From positions 62,001 to 126,000 of the forward strand of contig NZFO01000006.1 of the NCBI GenBank assembly GCA_002690705.1: DNA of 64,000 nt. The letters run 5' to 3'. This document shows positions 54,600 through 63,762 of the stretch, piece by piece (positions within the stretch are counted from its first letter, which is position 1; each line of letters begins with the position of its first letter). The DNA comes from Magnetovibrio sp. (GTDB taxonomy: Bacteria; Pseudomonadota; Alphaproteobacteria; Rhodospirillales; Casp-alpha2). Below the pieces are notes generated by a model. That model was given only the letters and a program-made list of their open reading frames with translations, was not told the DNA's origin and ran no database searches. Both the position numbers and the translations under genes were made by a program.

Positions 54600-55914
54600 A
54601 CCGACCTGCTTTAATAAATTTCAATGGATCAAGATGACGTTTATTAAACAAAGTCTCATAGTGCAAATGCGAGCCAGTAGTTCGCCCTGTATTACCTAAA
54701 AGACCAATTTTTTCTCTATACTTAACTTTTTGCCCGCGTTTCACAAAAATTTTACTCATATGACCGTAACGTGTTCTAACACCGTGGCCGTGGTCAATTT
54801 CGACAAACCGACCATATCGGCCTTTCCAACCTGCTTGTTTCACGACTCCCGGCGCCGTTGCATAAATTTTTGCCCTATTTGTGGATCCAAAGTCGAGCCC
54901 GTAATGTGCCGCCCAGCGTTTATTCACAGGATCCCGGCGCTTTCCAAATCCACTGGTAATGTAATAGCTATTTAAGGGTGGCATCAAAGGTAAATACCTT
55001 ACAGCGGTTTGTAGCGTGTTTAAATGTGCTAGCTGCTGATCCAGATTATCAAGACCTCGCTTTAATTCACCAGCAGGAAGGTTATCTGTATCACCGACCG
55101 GTATGAAAGGTCCACCTTGCCCTTTTACACTGCCATTATAGTTGTTGGCGAGTTTTTCCGGGTTTATCCCAGTCTTTGTGATGATTTGTTCCAAACTGTC
55201 TATCTGTACCGAAGCTTGTTTAGACAGACGTTTCACAGAACTTTTATGTGTTTGTTGCAGTGCAGTTAAGCGCGTTTCCAACTCATTTACGTGGATCTTC
55301 ATGCGCGATCCCTCGAAGCGCGCGTGATTGCGTTCTGCAATCACTGTTTGCAGATTACTCTCAATTGTATCTAACTTGTCTTTTAGGTTAAAATTATGCG
55401 AAGTCATATCGCGTATTTCGCTTTTTACTTGAGAGAGCTTTAGCCCTAAAGCCTCCCTAGCATTGTCGATATTTGCGCGATCATCCTGTGTAAGAACCAG
55501 CTCTTCAGATACCGAACGCAAGCTCGTTTGTAACTTGGCATTTCTCTCTACAAGACCAAGCATCATCGCGTGATTACGTTCTAAATCCTTTGTTATTTCG
55601 GTAAATTTATTCTGGTACTCAGAGACCTCGCCAAGCAGGCTATGGTAGGCGAGTCTTGCATTTGCGATTTGTCCTTCTCTCGAAGATAGAATTCGGTCAT
55701 GTTCGACGTAGCTGTATGATGAATATACCATCCAACTACCAGTAAGCGCTATGGCTACAAGAGCCAAGCTTTGTTTAAGGGTCGTGAGCCGCCAATAGCT
55801 GACTTTCCCGTCTGTACGGAAATGGATTTGGCGCTCAGGTAACATTCTGCGTAGTCTACTTATGAATGCGCGATGCCAAGGCAGGTGATCGCGTTCAAAT
55901 GTTATCAGCATCAC
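54583..55914 (-). CDS. M23 (LytM) family peptidoglycan endopeptidase with coiled coil
   Basis: A 443-residue membrane-anchored protein. One membrane helix lies near residues 48-68 (LKQSLALVAIALTGSWMV), a coiled coil spans about 75-240, and the LytM domain fills 310-440. The zinc motifs are visible: HYGLDFG and GSHLHYE, with HGHGVRTRYGH. It should cut peptide crosslinks in the periplasm. Coupled with the bactofilin gene downstream. Confidence 0.94.
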   Translation of the reverse strand: MMLITFERDHLPWHRAFISRLRRMLPERQIHFRTDGKVSYWRLTTLKQSLALVAIALTGSWMVYSSYSYVEHDRILSSREGQIANARLAYHSLLGEVSEYQNKFTEITKDLERNHAMMLGLVERNAKLQTSLRSVSEELVLTQDDRANIDNAREALGLKLSQVKSEIRDMTSHNFNLKDKLDTIESNLQTVIAERNHARFEGSRMKIHVNELETRLTALQQTHKSSVKRLSKQASVQIDSLEQIITKTGINPEKLANNYNGSVKGQGGPFIPVGDTDNLPAGELKRGLDNLDQQLAHLNTLQTAVRYLPLMPPLNSYYITSGFGKRRDPVNKRWAAHYGLDFGSTNRAKIYATAPGVVKQAGWKGRYGRFVEIDHGHGVRTRYGHMSKIFVKRGQKVKYREKIGLLGNTGRTTGSHLHYETLFNKRHLDPLKFIKAGRYVFQE

Positions 55915-56160
55915 TGGACTCTCTGCACTTGTCGTTAATTTCCGATAATGACAATATCATGTAAGATTCTAGCTTAATACGATGATAATATTTTACTAAT
56001 CAGTTTCCTTTCTAAAAAATATCGGTAAGGTTCTCATCGCACAAGTTAATATTGGCTGTTTACCTGCCATTTACGGCTCAAAACAAATTAATCAGCGGGT
56101 TTGGCAGTTCAATTTAAAAAAATTAAAGCCTTGTTTAAAATGCAAGGGGACAGTGCTTTT

Positions 56161-56700
56161 ATGACAGAATCATCACCTTTCGACCCGAATCTGCCCTCTA
56201 ATCAAACGAATCAACCTGCACCACGTCCGGTTTTGTGGCGGCCACCTATTCTGTTTGCTACCTGGTTTGGTGTTGGTTGGTTGCCAGTGGCACCGGGAAC
56301 TTGGGGGTCGTTAGCTTCTATTCCATTTGCTTGGTTCATTCATCTAAATTGGGGACCTGATGGATTAATGTTTGGAGCAATGATCGTTTTTACGGGGGGT
56401 ATTTGGGCGTCAGAAATTTATGCCCGCGAAGTCAATACCCGTGACCCTAGTCAGGTTGTTATTGATGAAGTAGCAGGGCAATGGCTGACTCTAGCACTTG
56501 CCGCGCCCTTGGATCCTATTTTTTATGCGTTAGGTTTTGTGCTATTTCGATTTATGGACATTGTAAAGCCTTGGCCTGTGAATTGGGCAGATAAAATCCT
56601 ACATGGCGGCTTTGGGATCATGCTAGATGATATGATAGCGGCACTCTACGCTGGTGTGGCTTTAATGGGGATTGGTTACATATTTGGGGTTTATGGATGA
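56161..56700 (+). CDS. pgpA: Phosphatidylglycerophosphatase A
   Basis: A 179-residue membrane phosphatase that makes phosphatidylglycerol. Family blocks are LPVAPGTWGSLASIP, VIDEVAGQW and FRFMDIVKPWP. The ATG at 56161 is favoured, with AGGGGA about 11 bases upstream; longer starts at 56140 (ATG) or 56101 (TTG) exist. The stop overlaps the cinA start as ATGA. Confidence 0.93.
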   Translation: MTESSPFDPNLPSNQTNQPAPRPVLWRPPILFATWFGVGWLPVAPGTWGSLASIPFAWFIHLNWGPDGLMFGAMIVFTGGIWASEIYAREVNTRDPSQVVIDEVAGQWLTLALAAPLDPIFYALGFVLFRFMDIVKPWPVNWADKILHGGFGIMLDDMIAALYAGVALMGIGYIFGVYG

Positions 56701-57191
56701 TTTTTGATATTGGTATTCTCGCAGGGGCCACGGATTTACTCGCTATTTGTCGAGAAAAAAAAATAAAATTGGCGACGGCCGAATCATGTACTGGGGGATT
56801 AATTAGTGGTGTGTTGACGGCAGTGCCCGGGGCTTCTGCAATTGTGGAACGCGGTTTTATTACTTATTCTAACGAAGCAAAGGCAGAAATGCTGGGCGTT
56901 CAAAATGCATTATTGACCAGCGTTGGGGCGGTTAGTGAGGAAGTTGCATGCGCGATGGCCGATGGAGCATTGGAACGTTCGAGGGCAAATCTCTCGGCAG
57001 CTGTCACGGGAATTGCAGGGCCAGATGGGGGCTCAAAGGAAAAACCAGTTGGTTTGGTGTATATCGCCGTTGCACGTCAAGGATTTAAAACTCGGCATAA
57101 TCGATATTTATTCTCTGGTGACCGAGATTCTGTTCGCCGCCAAACACTCATAGAAGTATTAGGCATGCTTACCTTATTGGTAAAGGGTTAG
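56697..57191 (+). CDS. CinA-family nicotinamide-nucleotide amidohydrolase (PncC-type)
   Basis: A 164-residue stand-alone CinA C-terminal domain that deamidates nicotinamide mononucleotide for NAD recycling. Motifs: TAESCTGGLISG, VPGAS, GFITYSNEAKAEMLGV and TGIAGPDGGS. It overlaps pgpA by 4 bases, a conserved alphaproteobacterial pairing, and is convergent with the COQ10-like gene. Confidence 0.94.
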   Translation: MIFDIGILAGATDLLAICREKKIKLATAESCTGGLISGVLTAVPGASAIVERGFITYSNEAKAEMLGVQNALLTSVGAVSEEVACAMADGALERSRANLSAAVTGIAGPDGGSKEKPVGLVYIAVARQGFKTRHNRYLFSGDRDSVRRQTLIEVLGMLTLLVKG

Positions 57192-57193
57192 AA

Positions 57194-57661
57194 TTAATCG
57201 GTCTTGTTGTATATGTGCGCAGCGCGGCCTTCAAATGCATCGACCATTTTCTGCACGGCTTCATTAAAGACAAGGCCTATGGCCTTTTCCAAGATCTTTG
57301 ATGAGAATTCAAAATCAACGAAAAAGTCAATTTCGACTCCTTTTGAATGCGGTTTGAATATCCAATAGTTGTTGAGAAACTTAAATGGTCCCTCGGTGTA
57401 AGTGACATCGATTCTTGCAGGTTGCGATTTAGTTGCCGGTTTAGCGGCGATGACTGAGGTAAATTGTTCCCGAAAAACTTTGAAGCCAATTACCATATCG
57501 GCCAGAACCATTTCGCAGCCGTCACTGTCAACCTCATGCTGCCGTATGCGGAGAGCTTGGCACCAAGGCAAGAAGTTCGGATAATTCTCAACACTCTTCA
57601 CCAGATCGTACATTTGATCGGGACGATAAGTCAGAGTCCTTTTTTCAGTGTGCATTGGCAT
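57194..57661 (-). CDS. COQ10/RatA-type START-domain protein
   Basis: A 155-residue polyketide-cyclase/START-fold protein of the ubiquinone-binding COQ10 family. Typical segments are YDLVKSVENYPNFLPWCQALRI, the FREQFTSV strand, GPFKFLNNYW, and IDFFVDFEFSSKILEKAIG. It probably chaperones ubiquinone in the respiratory membrane. MPMHTEKRTL is taken as the start; a longer N-terminus to 57697 is less typical. In many alphaproteobacteria it directly follows lipA; here about 4.9 kb lies between. Confidence 0.9.
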   Translation of the reverse strand: MPMHTEKRTLTYRPDQMYDLVKSVENYPNFLPWCQALRIRQHEVDSDGCEMVLADMVIGFKVFREQFTSVIAAKPATKSQPARIDVTYTEGPFKFLNNYWIFKPHSKGVEIDFFVDFEFSSKILEKAIGLVFNEAVQKMVDAFEGRAAHIYNKTD

Positions 57662-57804
57662 ATACTGGGTGTTGCACAACAACGTTGGCTCCGTCAATCA
57701 TCATGTCTGCTAATCTTGGTGTTGCTTCTATTCGCCAACTCACATACTTGTAGAATAGCATAATTGAACAAATACCTGTGCCCTACCAGTCAATCCAACG
57801 ACAT

Positions 57805-59076
57805 ATGAAAAAAAAAATTAAGCTGGAACCGGCGAAAAGATTAACGATTAAGATTACGCGTCTTGGCCGACACGGCGATGGGGTTGCGGTTACAGAGCTT
57901 GGTCAAGTTTTCATCCCTTTCGCTTTGCCGGGCGAGCAAATCGAGGCTGAAGTGAGGGGTAATCGCGGTAAGCTAATGCGTGTTGTGCATCCTGTTCCTG
58001 AGCGTTCTCGCCCACCATGCCAAGAATTCGGCATTTGCGGTGGCTGCTCGGTCCAGCAATTAAAAAATCCTGATTATCACAATTGGAAACGAGGAACTCT
58101 TGTTGAGGCATTAACCAATCAAAATTTAATTGCGCCAGTCGATAGCATTTTGGATGCACACGGTGAAGGACGCCGGCGCGTAACCCTGCATGCTCGGCCT
58201 GAAGGCAAAACACTTAACGTCGGTTTTATGCGTCGGCGGACTTGGAAATTACACCCCATCAGTCACTGCATGCTGCTGACAAAAACGTTGTCTGACGCAC
58301 CTGCGATAGCAAAGCGTATTGTAAAGCCCCTTGGTTTCCCAAAAAAAGGTGGTTTTGAGATTGGTTTAACAGAGACTGAGGCAGGAATAGATGCGGATAT
58401 TAAATGTAAAAAACCAGTCAATATGCCATTATTAAGTTCACTTGCATATGTAGCTGAGAAGGATGATTTAGCTCGCCTAACTTTGAACGGTGAGATAGTT
58501 GTTGAGAGGCGTCGCCCTGTCCTTACTATGGGGGTTGCAGAAGTTTCTCCGGTTGCGGGGGGGTTCCTTCAGGCCACCCAAGCAGGCGAAGAGGCCTTGT
58601 CATCTGTGATAAGGCGTGCGCTTCCAAAAAAAGTAAAGGTGCTTGACCTTTTCTCAGGTATCGGGCCGTTTGCTCTTAGATTAGCCATGGACCATCAGGT
58701 TCATGCTAGCGACTCAAATGGGGCCGCGTTGCAAGCCTTGGACAGAGCCTGGCGTAATGCGAAAGGCTTGAAACCGATAACAACTGAAACTCGGGATCTC
58801 TTTGATAACCCGTATTTAACTACTGATTTCAATGGTTATGGCTGCGTTTTATTTAATCCTCCGCGCTCGGGGGCCAAGGCTCAGGTTCAGGAAATTGCAA
58901 GATCTGCAGCACCACTGGTTATCGCTGTCTCTTGCAATCCAGTAACTTTTGCCCGCGATGCTGCGATTTTAGTCGCTGGGGGGTATAAACTTGATCGCGT
59001 AACACCCATTGACCAATTTCGTTATAGTGCCCACGTCGAAATTATCGGGGTTTTCCGGAGAGTTTCATGTAAATAG
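57805..59076 (+). CDS. TrmA/RumA-family RNA (uracil-5-)methyltransferase
   Basis: A 423-residue SAM-dependent RNA methyltransferase. An N-terminal TRAM domain (LTIKITRLGRHGDGVAV) is followed by an iron-sulfur cysteine cluster (CQEFGICGGC plus a later Cys) and a Rossmann domain (DLFSGIGPFALRLA). The catalytic Cys is in VSCNPVTFARD and the Glu in HVEIIGVFR. The iron-sulfur cluster points to RlmD/RumA-like enzymes rather than TrmA. A GTG at 57778 would add nine residues. Confidence 0.92.
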   Translation: MKKKIKLEPAKRLTIKITRLGRHGDGVAVTELGQVFIPFALPGEQIEAEVRGNRGKLMRVVHPVPERSRPPCQEFGICGGCSVQQLKNPDYHNWKRGTLVEALTNQNLIAPVDSILDAHGEGRRRVTLHARPEGKTLNVGFMRRRTWKLHPISHCMLLTKTLSDAPAIAKRIVKPLGFPKKGGFEIGLTETEAGIDADIKCKKPVNMPLLSSLAYVAEKDDLARLTLNGEIVVERRRPVLTMGVAEVSPVAGGFLQATQAGEEALSSVIRRALPKKVKVLDLFSGIGPFALRLAMDHQVHASDSNGAALQALDRAWRNAKGLKPITTETRDLFDNPYLTTDFNGYGCVLFNPPRSGAKAQVQEIARSAAPLVIAVSCNPVTFARDAAILVAGGYKLDRVTPIDQFRYSAHVEIIGVFRRVSCK

Positions 59077-59245
59077 TTTTAGGGTGTGGCGGTCTGTAAA
59101 TTGATTTTAAGCAACCGATTTTGACATGGTTACATTCACAACTCGCCATTGCACTAAGCTTTAATGTAAAACGTTATCGAAGTTTATTCAGTCTAAGTGT
59201 AGGCCGCGGTTTTCCCTTATTCAAACGACTGCCATTGCCCTACTA

Positions 59246-59934
59246 ATGGATCCCATAAATGTGTTGATAAATATGGCAGACCATAAATTGAAGCTGGGCT
59301 GTGATCTAGACTCGCCTAAGCATATGAACATGCTCGCTTAACTGCATCACGGTGGGACTTACGAGCGCCCAATACAACGCTTTATCTTGCAGACCCTTAA
59401 GCCTGGAGACATCTTTATTGATCTTGACGCTCATATGGGTTTCGTCTCGGTTTTAGCTGGAGTGGTTGTCAGTGAGGCTGGTCGTGTTGTCGCGTTTGAG
59501 CCCATCAAAGAGAACCACAGTCACTTAACCTGTCACATAAAGGAAAATAATTTAAGCTGGGTAACGCCTGTATATGCTCAACTTGCGGGCGCGTATGGGG
59601 AGATTGCGGCACACTTTAATCCAGATAACGATGGGGAGCATGCGCTTTGGGATCCGGGCCAACATTGAGCCATCGAGGAGAATCACAAGCATTTTAATAG
59701 TTGATTGAGTCAAGTCACTCGCAATCCCTCCCTAAACTTTTCTCGGATTTGCGTGTCGACGGGGTAAAACTGATGAAAATCGACACCGAGGGCGTTGAGG
59801 TAATAATCTTGGGGGCACCTGCAAACTTACTCAGCTCGCGACAGGTGAACTTTATTATTGTAGAAGTTAACTCAGGTGACCTTGAACTTATGGACTCGAT
59901 TGTAAAATTTTTTTTGTATTTGCCCGGGATATAA
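59246..59934 (+). pseudogene. Broken FkbM-family methyltransferase
   Basis: A degraded SAM-dependent methyltransferase gene. From ATG 59246 the frame is stopped by TAA at 59339-59341, then continues in frame with GTYERPIQRF, LKPGDIFIDLDAHMGF (SAM motif) and GRVVAFEPI until a stop at 59666-59668. A different frame then carries VDGVKLMKIDTEGVEVIILGA, the hallmark C-terminal FkbM block. At least one nonsense change and one frameshift are needed. A sugar or lipid O-methylation role was probably lost. Confidence 0.85.
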
Positions 59935-60079
59935 AATTCACGGTTAGTCTTATCCACCCTTTAAATGGACCTCCGTAACAGTTAAGGAGAGGTCCCTTCC
60001 AGATAGTAAATACGTTTATAATGCCTTATTAACACTATCTTGAACTGAGAGAGTTCAATGAGTTTTGACTTCTAATAGG

Positions 60080-61060
60080 TTAACGTTCATCAACTTTAGC
60101 AGTGAGTAATATGACCGCAAATAATTGATCTGGATCAGACCAAACTGCCTCTCGGCTTAGGCCGGCGTGATTTGCGAGTACAGTGAACTCGTCGATAGTA
60201 TACTTGTAAGAGTTTTCTGTGTGCACTGTTTCTTTTGGAGTGAAATGAAAAATGTTGCCGGTAACATTAACACTCTGCTCGATTTGACTTTCTAGATGCA
60301 TTTCAATCCGACCTGCGGTTGAATTGTAGCGCACTACATGGTCAAAGAGTGAAGGAATAAAGTTAGCATTCAATTCACGGTTTATTCTAGAAAGTATATT
60401 TTTGTTGAAGGCTGCAGTTACGCCCTGAGGGTCATCATAAGCCTTTATCAAACGGGTAGAATCCTTTTTTAGATCAAATCCAATTAAAACTTTACCCTTG
60501 GGACCAACAGTCTTAGCAATTGCGGTTAGAAGTTTTGCATCTTCAGGTGGCGCAAAATTGCCAATGGTAGAACCGGGAAAAAACGCGACCTTCCCCTCAA
60601 CGGTTTTCGGCATTTTGGGAACTTTGATTGGCCCTGTAAAGTCAGCAGCCATAGGATAGACCGGTAGCGAGGGAAAATCACTTGCAAGAATTTTAGTTGC
60701 AATCCTTAATTGCTCCCTACTGATGTCAATAGCGACTAGCGCAGCTGGATTTTGTAATGCAGATAGCAAAACCCTAACTTTGTCTAATGCCCCTGAACCA
60801 TACTCGATAAGTGCCTTATTTGGTCCAATAGCCTCCGAAATACTTTTAATGTGATCACTCAAAATTTTGTTCTCGGTCCGTGTGGGGTAATAAGCATCAA
60901 GTCTGGAAATTTTTGTAAATAGTCTTGCTCCTTCAGCATCATAGAAATATTTAGACGGAAGCGTCTTTGGCACCTCTGAGAGACCTTTGAGAACATCGGT
61001 TAAAAATGTGTTTGGGCTATCAATAAGATTTTCGTCTGTCTCAGCATGAAGTGATGTCAT
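60080..61060 (-). CDS. egtD: L-histidine N-alpha-methyltransferase (EgtD-type)
   Basis: A 326-residue SAM-dependent methyltransferase that trimethylates histidine to hercynine, the first step to ergothioneine. Family blocks: SKYFYDAEGARLF, YYPTRTE, LIEYGSGALDKVR (SAM motif), FFPGSTIGNF and IGFDLKKD. AAGG lies 6 bases before the ATG at 61060. No egtB lies on either side, so this organism either encodes it elsewhere or uses hercynine or another product. Confidence 0.92.
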   Translation of the reverse strand: MTSLHAETDENLIDSPNTFLTDVLKGLSEVPKTLPSKYFYDAEGARLFTKISRLDAYYPTRTENKILSDHIKSISEAIGPNKALIEYGSGALDKVRVLLSALQNPAALVAIDISREQLRIATKILASDFPSLPVYPMAADFTGPIKVPKMPKTVEGKVAFFPGSTIGNFAPPEDAKLLTAIAKTVGPKGKVLIGFDLKKDSTRLIKAYDDPQGVTAAFNKNILSRINRELNANFIPSLFDHVVRYNSTAGRIEMHLESQIEQSVNVTGNIFHFTPKETVHTENSYKYTIDEFTVLANHAGLSREAVWSDPDQLFAVILLTAKVDER

Positions 61061-61358
61061 TTTTAACCTTTTCAATGCGCGAACGTGTATGACTGTATAG
61101 ATGGATTACAATACAGCAAGGCCGTAATAAAGTTAAAATACTGGAATTAAACTCAATCGTGGATGTTAAAAAATTTACAATGAATTGTTGAGGGACTTCG
61201 CGGAGCTTCATTGGCATTTTGTGCTCAAGCATATTGATCTGTATATTAGTTTTTTAAATTCTTTGAGTGTGGAACGTCTTGCATTGTCTTAATAACAGTT
61301 GCACATATTAATATCCAGGAGTCACCTGTTGTGGTTTCAATGCTGCAAGTGAAGGGCT
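61061..61358. other. Divergent intergenic region
   Basis: About 300 bases between egtD and the sulfotransferase gene with no recognisable feature beyond presumed divergent promoters. Confidence 0.4.
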
Positions 61359-62366
61359 TTGCTGTGTATCAAACTGCTTAGCGTGGAATTGGTAAATCCA
61401 TTGTTAACTGAACACATTTTTGAAAAATTTAGAGATCGGAATAGTAATTTCGCCAATATTATTCCGAGTCGAGCCATTAATAAAAAGAAGATTGATATAC
61501 GATCAGTATTTCTCTACCACGCTGGGCGGACAGGCGGAGTAGCCTTGTCGACCGCATTTAATGCGGTAATCTCCTCCTTATTAGAGCACACGCAATCGAA
61601 TAGTAAGAACTTTGCTGCCGGTCGTGTTGAGGTAATTTCACCGGAAGCGCTGAAGGCCCATCATTTTTTTATAGGATCTCATGCCTCGTATGGGTTTCAC
61701 AATAATTTTCACCCTCAACCTTTTCAATTAGTTGCTTTGGTTCGGGATCCAGTTGCCCGCGTCACATCTTCGTATACCAAGCAATGTATGCGGCGCGGAA
61801 GCCTACCGACTCGTGATAATTTTGTTCATTTCTTATCAGAAACTGATGTTCATAACGCTATGACGTGCCAGCTATGTGGTCTTGACCCGGGAAGCGTAAT
61901 TCAGGCCTCACATTTTGAAATAGCTGTTGCCAATCTAAACCAATATTTTACTGCTTTTTGTGAAACTGTGCACTCAAAGTTTATTTTGGATTACTATTTC
62001 ACCTTGTTTAATTTTCCAAATTTAATCCAGGATATTCCAAATAGGACGCTCTCTGCTTATCAATTGAAAGTTCCTGATTTGTCCGAGGCGATACTGGAAA
62101 AAAATACGTTTGATTTAAAGCTGTATAATTGGGTTTGCGATAACTCACGCATGCCATTTGTTGAGGAAATTGCAGATGAAGTCTCGCCGTTTACTGTAAT
62201 AATGTATGAGAATGAAAAGGAAACCCATTCGGCCGTTAAGTGGAGGCTATTCTCCACGGAAATTGTGGTTTCGTTATTGGATAACGAACCCGAGTTAATG
62301 GATGATGTTGGTGCTCTGTATAAACGATGCGTAATTGTAAGTGATAATCCCAAGAGGAGTGGTTAA
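61359..62366 (+). CDS. Sulfotransferase-like protein
   Basis: A protein of up to 335 residues with PAPS-binding signatures: the 5'-phosphosulfate loop FLYHAGRTGGVALS (residues about 50-63) and the 3'-phosphate region LVALVRDPVARVTSSY (about 125-140). This fits sulfotransferases of the Golgi/NodH-like fold. The acceptor is unknown. The start is uncertain: a TTG at 61359 or a GTG at 61383, neither with a good ribosome site. It lies in the accessory patch between the COQ10-like gene and lipA. Confidence 0.75.
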   Translation: MLCIKLLSVELVNPLLTEHIFEKFRDRNSNFANIIPSRAINKKKIDIRSVFLYHAGRTGGVALSTAFNAVISSLLEHTQSNSKNFAAGRVEVISPEALKAHHFFIGSHASYGFHNNFHPQPFQLVALVRDPVARVTSSYTKQCMRRGSLPTRDNFVHFLSETDVHNAMTCQLCGLDPGSVIQASHFEIAVANLNQYFTAFCETVHSKFILDYYFTLFNFPNLIQDIPNRTLSAYQLKVPDLSEAILEKNTFDLKLYNWVCDNSRMPFVEEIADEVSPFTVIMYENEKETHSAVKWRLFSTEIVVSLLDNEPELMDDVGALYKRCVIVSDNPKRSG

Positions 62367-62514
62367 ACCACCTTCAATTCTTTATCGGATAGAAACAAAG
62401 CCATCAATGACTGTTACAAAGTTTTTGACTTTTTCTATATGTTGTTGTGTTTAGGCCGTTGACATGCTGTAAAGAGCGAATATCCTAGATATTAATATTA
62501 CGTAATCTTTTTAT

Positions 62515-63483
62515 TTAGGCGCTCATTAAACTAACTTCTTTTTCTCGCGCTATCTGCAATTTTGCGAAGTCAGCATCGGCGTGATAACTGGATCGAGTTA
62601 AAGGCGTGGACGCAACCAATAAAAAGCCTTTAGACTCACCAATGTGTTTCAACTCGTCAAATTCTTTGGGTGTTACGAAGCGATGGACAGCTGCATGACG
62701 AGTCGTTGGTGCTAAGTATTGCCCAATGGTGAGGAAATCTACATTTGCAGCGCGTAAATCATCCATTACCTTTAGGATTTCATTCTGCTCCTCCCCAAGG
62801 CCCAGCATAATCCCAGATTTGGTAAAGATATTCGGGTTCATTTTTTTGACATCAGCTAAGTTTTTGAGTGAGTGAGAGTAACGTGCCCCGGGGCGAATGG
62901 TTGGATATAGCCGCGGGACCGTCTCTAAATTGTGGTTGAAGACGTCCGGGCCAGATCTAGTAACTATTTCAAGGGCATCTGGTTTGTTCCGGAAGTCAGG
63001 AGTAAGGATCTCAATTGTTGTCTTTGGTGAACGTTCCCGAATAAGTTTAATGCATCTGGCGAACTGCGAAGCTCCACCATCGGTGAGGTCGTCACGGTCG
63101 ACACTGGTAATGACTACATGGGCCATTCCAATAGTTGCCACTGAGGTTGCTAAGTTTTCGGGCTCCATCAGGTCAACGACCCCGGGTTTCCCCGTAGCGA
63201 CGTTGCAGAATGCACAGGCACGCGTACAAATATCACCAAGGATCATTACGGTTGCATGCCTCTTTGACCAACACTCACCTATATTTGGGCACGCGGCTTC
63301 CTCGCAGACCGTATTTAAATTTTTTTCGCGCATAAGGTCTCGTGTTAACGTGTAGGCTGTTGATGTCGGGGCTTTAACCTTGATCCATTCAGGTTTCTGA
63401 ATTGATGGATTGGGCTTGTTCCTCGCCTTTTCGGGGTGTCGAAGTCGGCTATTTTTAGGAGGTAGATATTCAATGTCGCTCAT
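62515..63483 (-). CDS. lipA: Lipoyl synthase
   Basis: A 322-residue radical-SAM enzyme that inserts two sulfurs into protein-bound octanoate. Both iron-sulfur motifs are present: [12 protein letters not shown] (auxiliary cluster) and [10 protein letters not shown] (CxxxCxxC for SAM), and the C-terminal RSSYHAD serine motif. It lies downstream of the lipoamide dehydrogenase gene on the same strand, so lipoate synthesis and use are linked. Confidence 0.97.
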   Translation of the reverse strand: MSDIEYLPPKNSRLRHPEKARNKPNPSIQKPEWIKVKAPTSTAYTLTRDLMREKNLNTVCEEAACPNIGECWSKRHATVMILGDICTRACAFCNVATGKPGVVDLMEPENLATSVATIGMAHVVITSVDRDDLTDGGASQFARCIKLIRERSPKTTIEILTPDFRNKPDALEIVTRSGPDVFNHNLETVPRLYPTIRPGARYSHSLKNLADVKKMNPNIFTKSGIMLGLGEEQNEILKVMDDLRAANVDFLTIGQYLAPTTRHAAVHRFVTPKEFDELKHIGESKGFLLVASTPLTRSSYHADADFAKLQIAREKEVSLMSA

Positions 63484-63762
63484 AATACTTGCTTTTAAAC
63501 TTTATGCTTTTTAAGTTTTGAAGTTTGCTACTAACTAATGAATGTTTGATAACGATAGGTTCGGGCCTTTTTTCAACATTCTACACAAAAAAAAACTGAT
63601 AAGTTTATTATTTTGTCAGACTTTCTTAATTTTTTACGGAACAATTGCCCCGGGAGATCTTTTTTTTGGGAGGCACAGTCTATTTTTTGAGACGGCCTAC
63701 CTTCCTGCCCTGCCCCAAAAAACGCAACCAGTAATATTTTTCATCAAATTATTGTATGTTTC

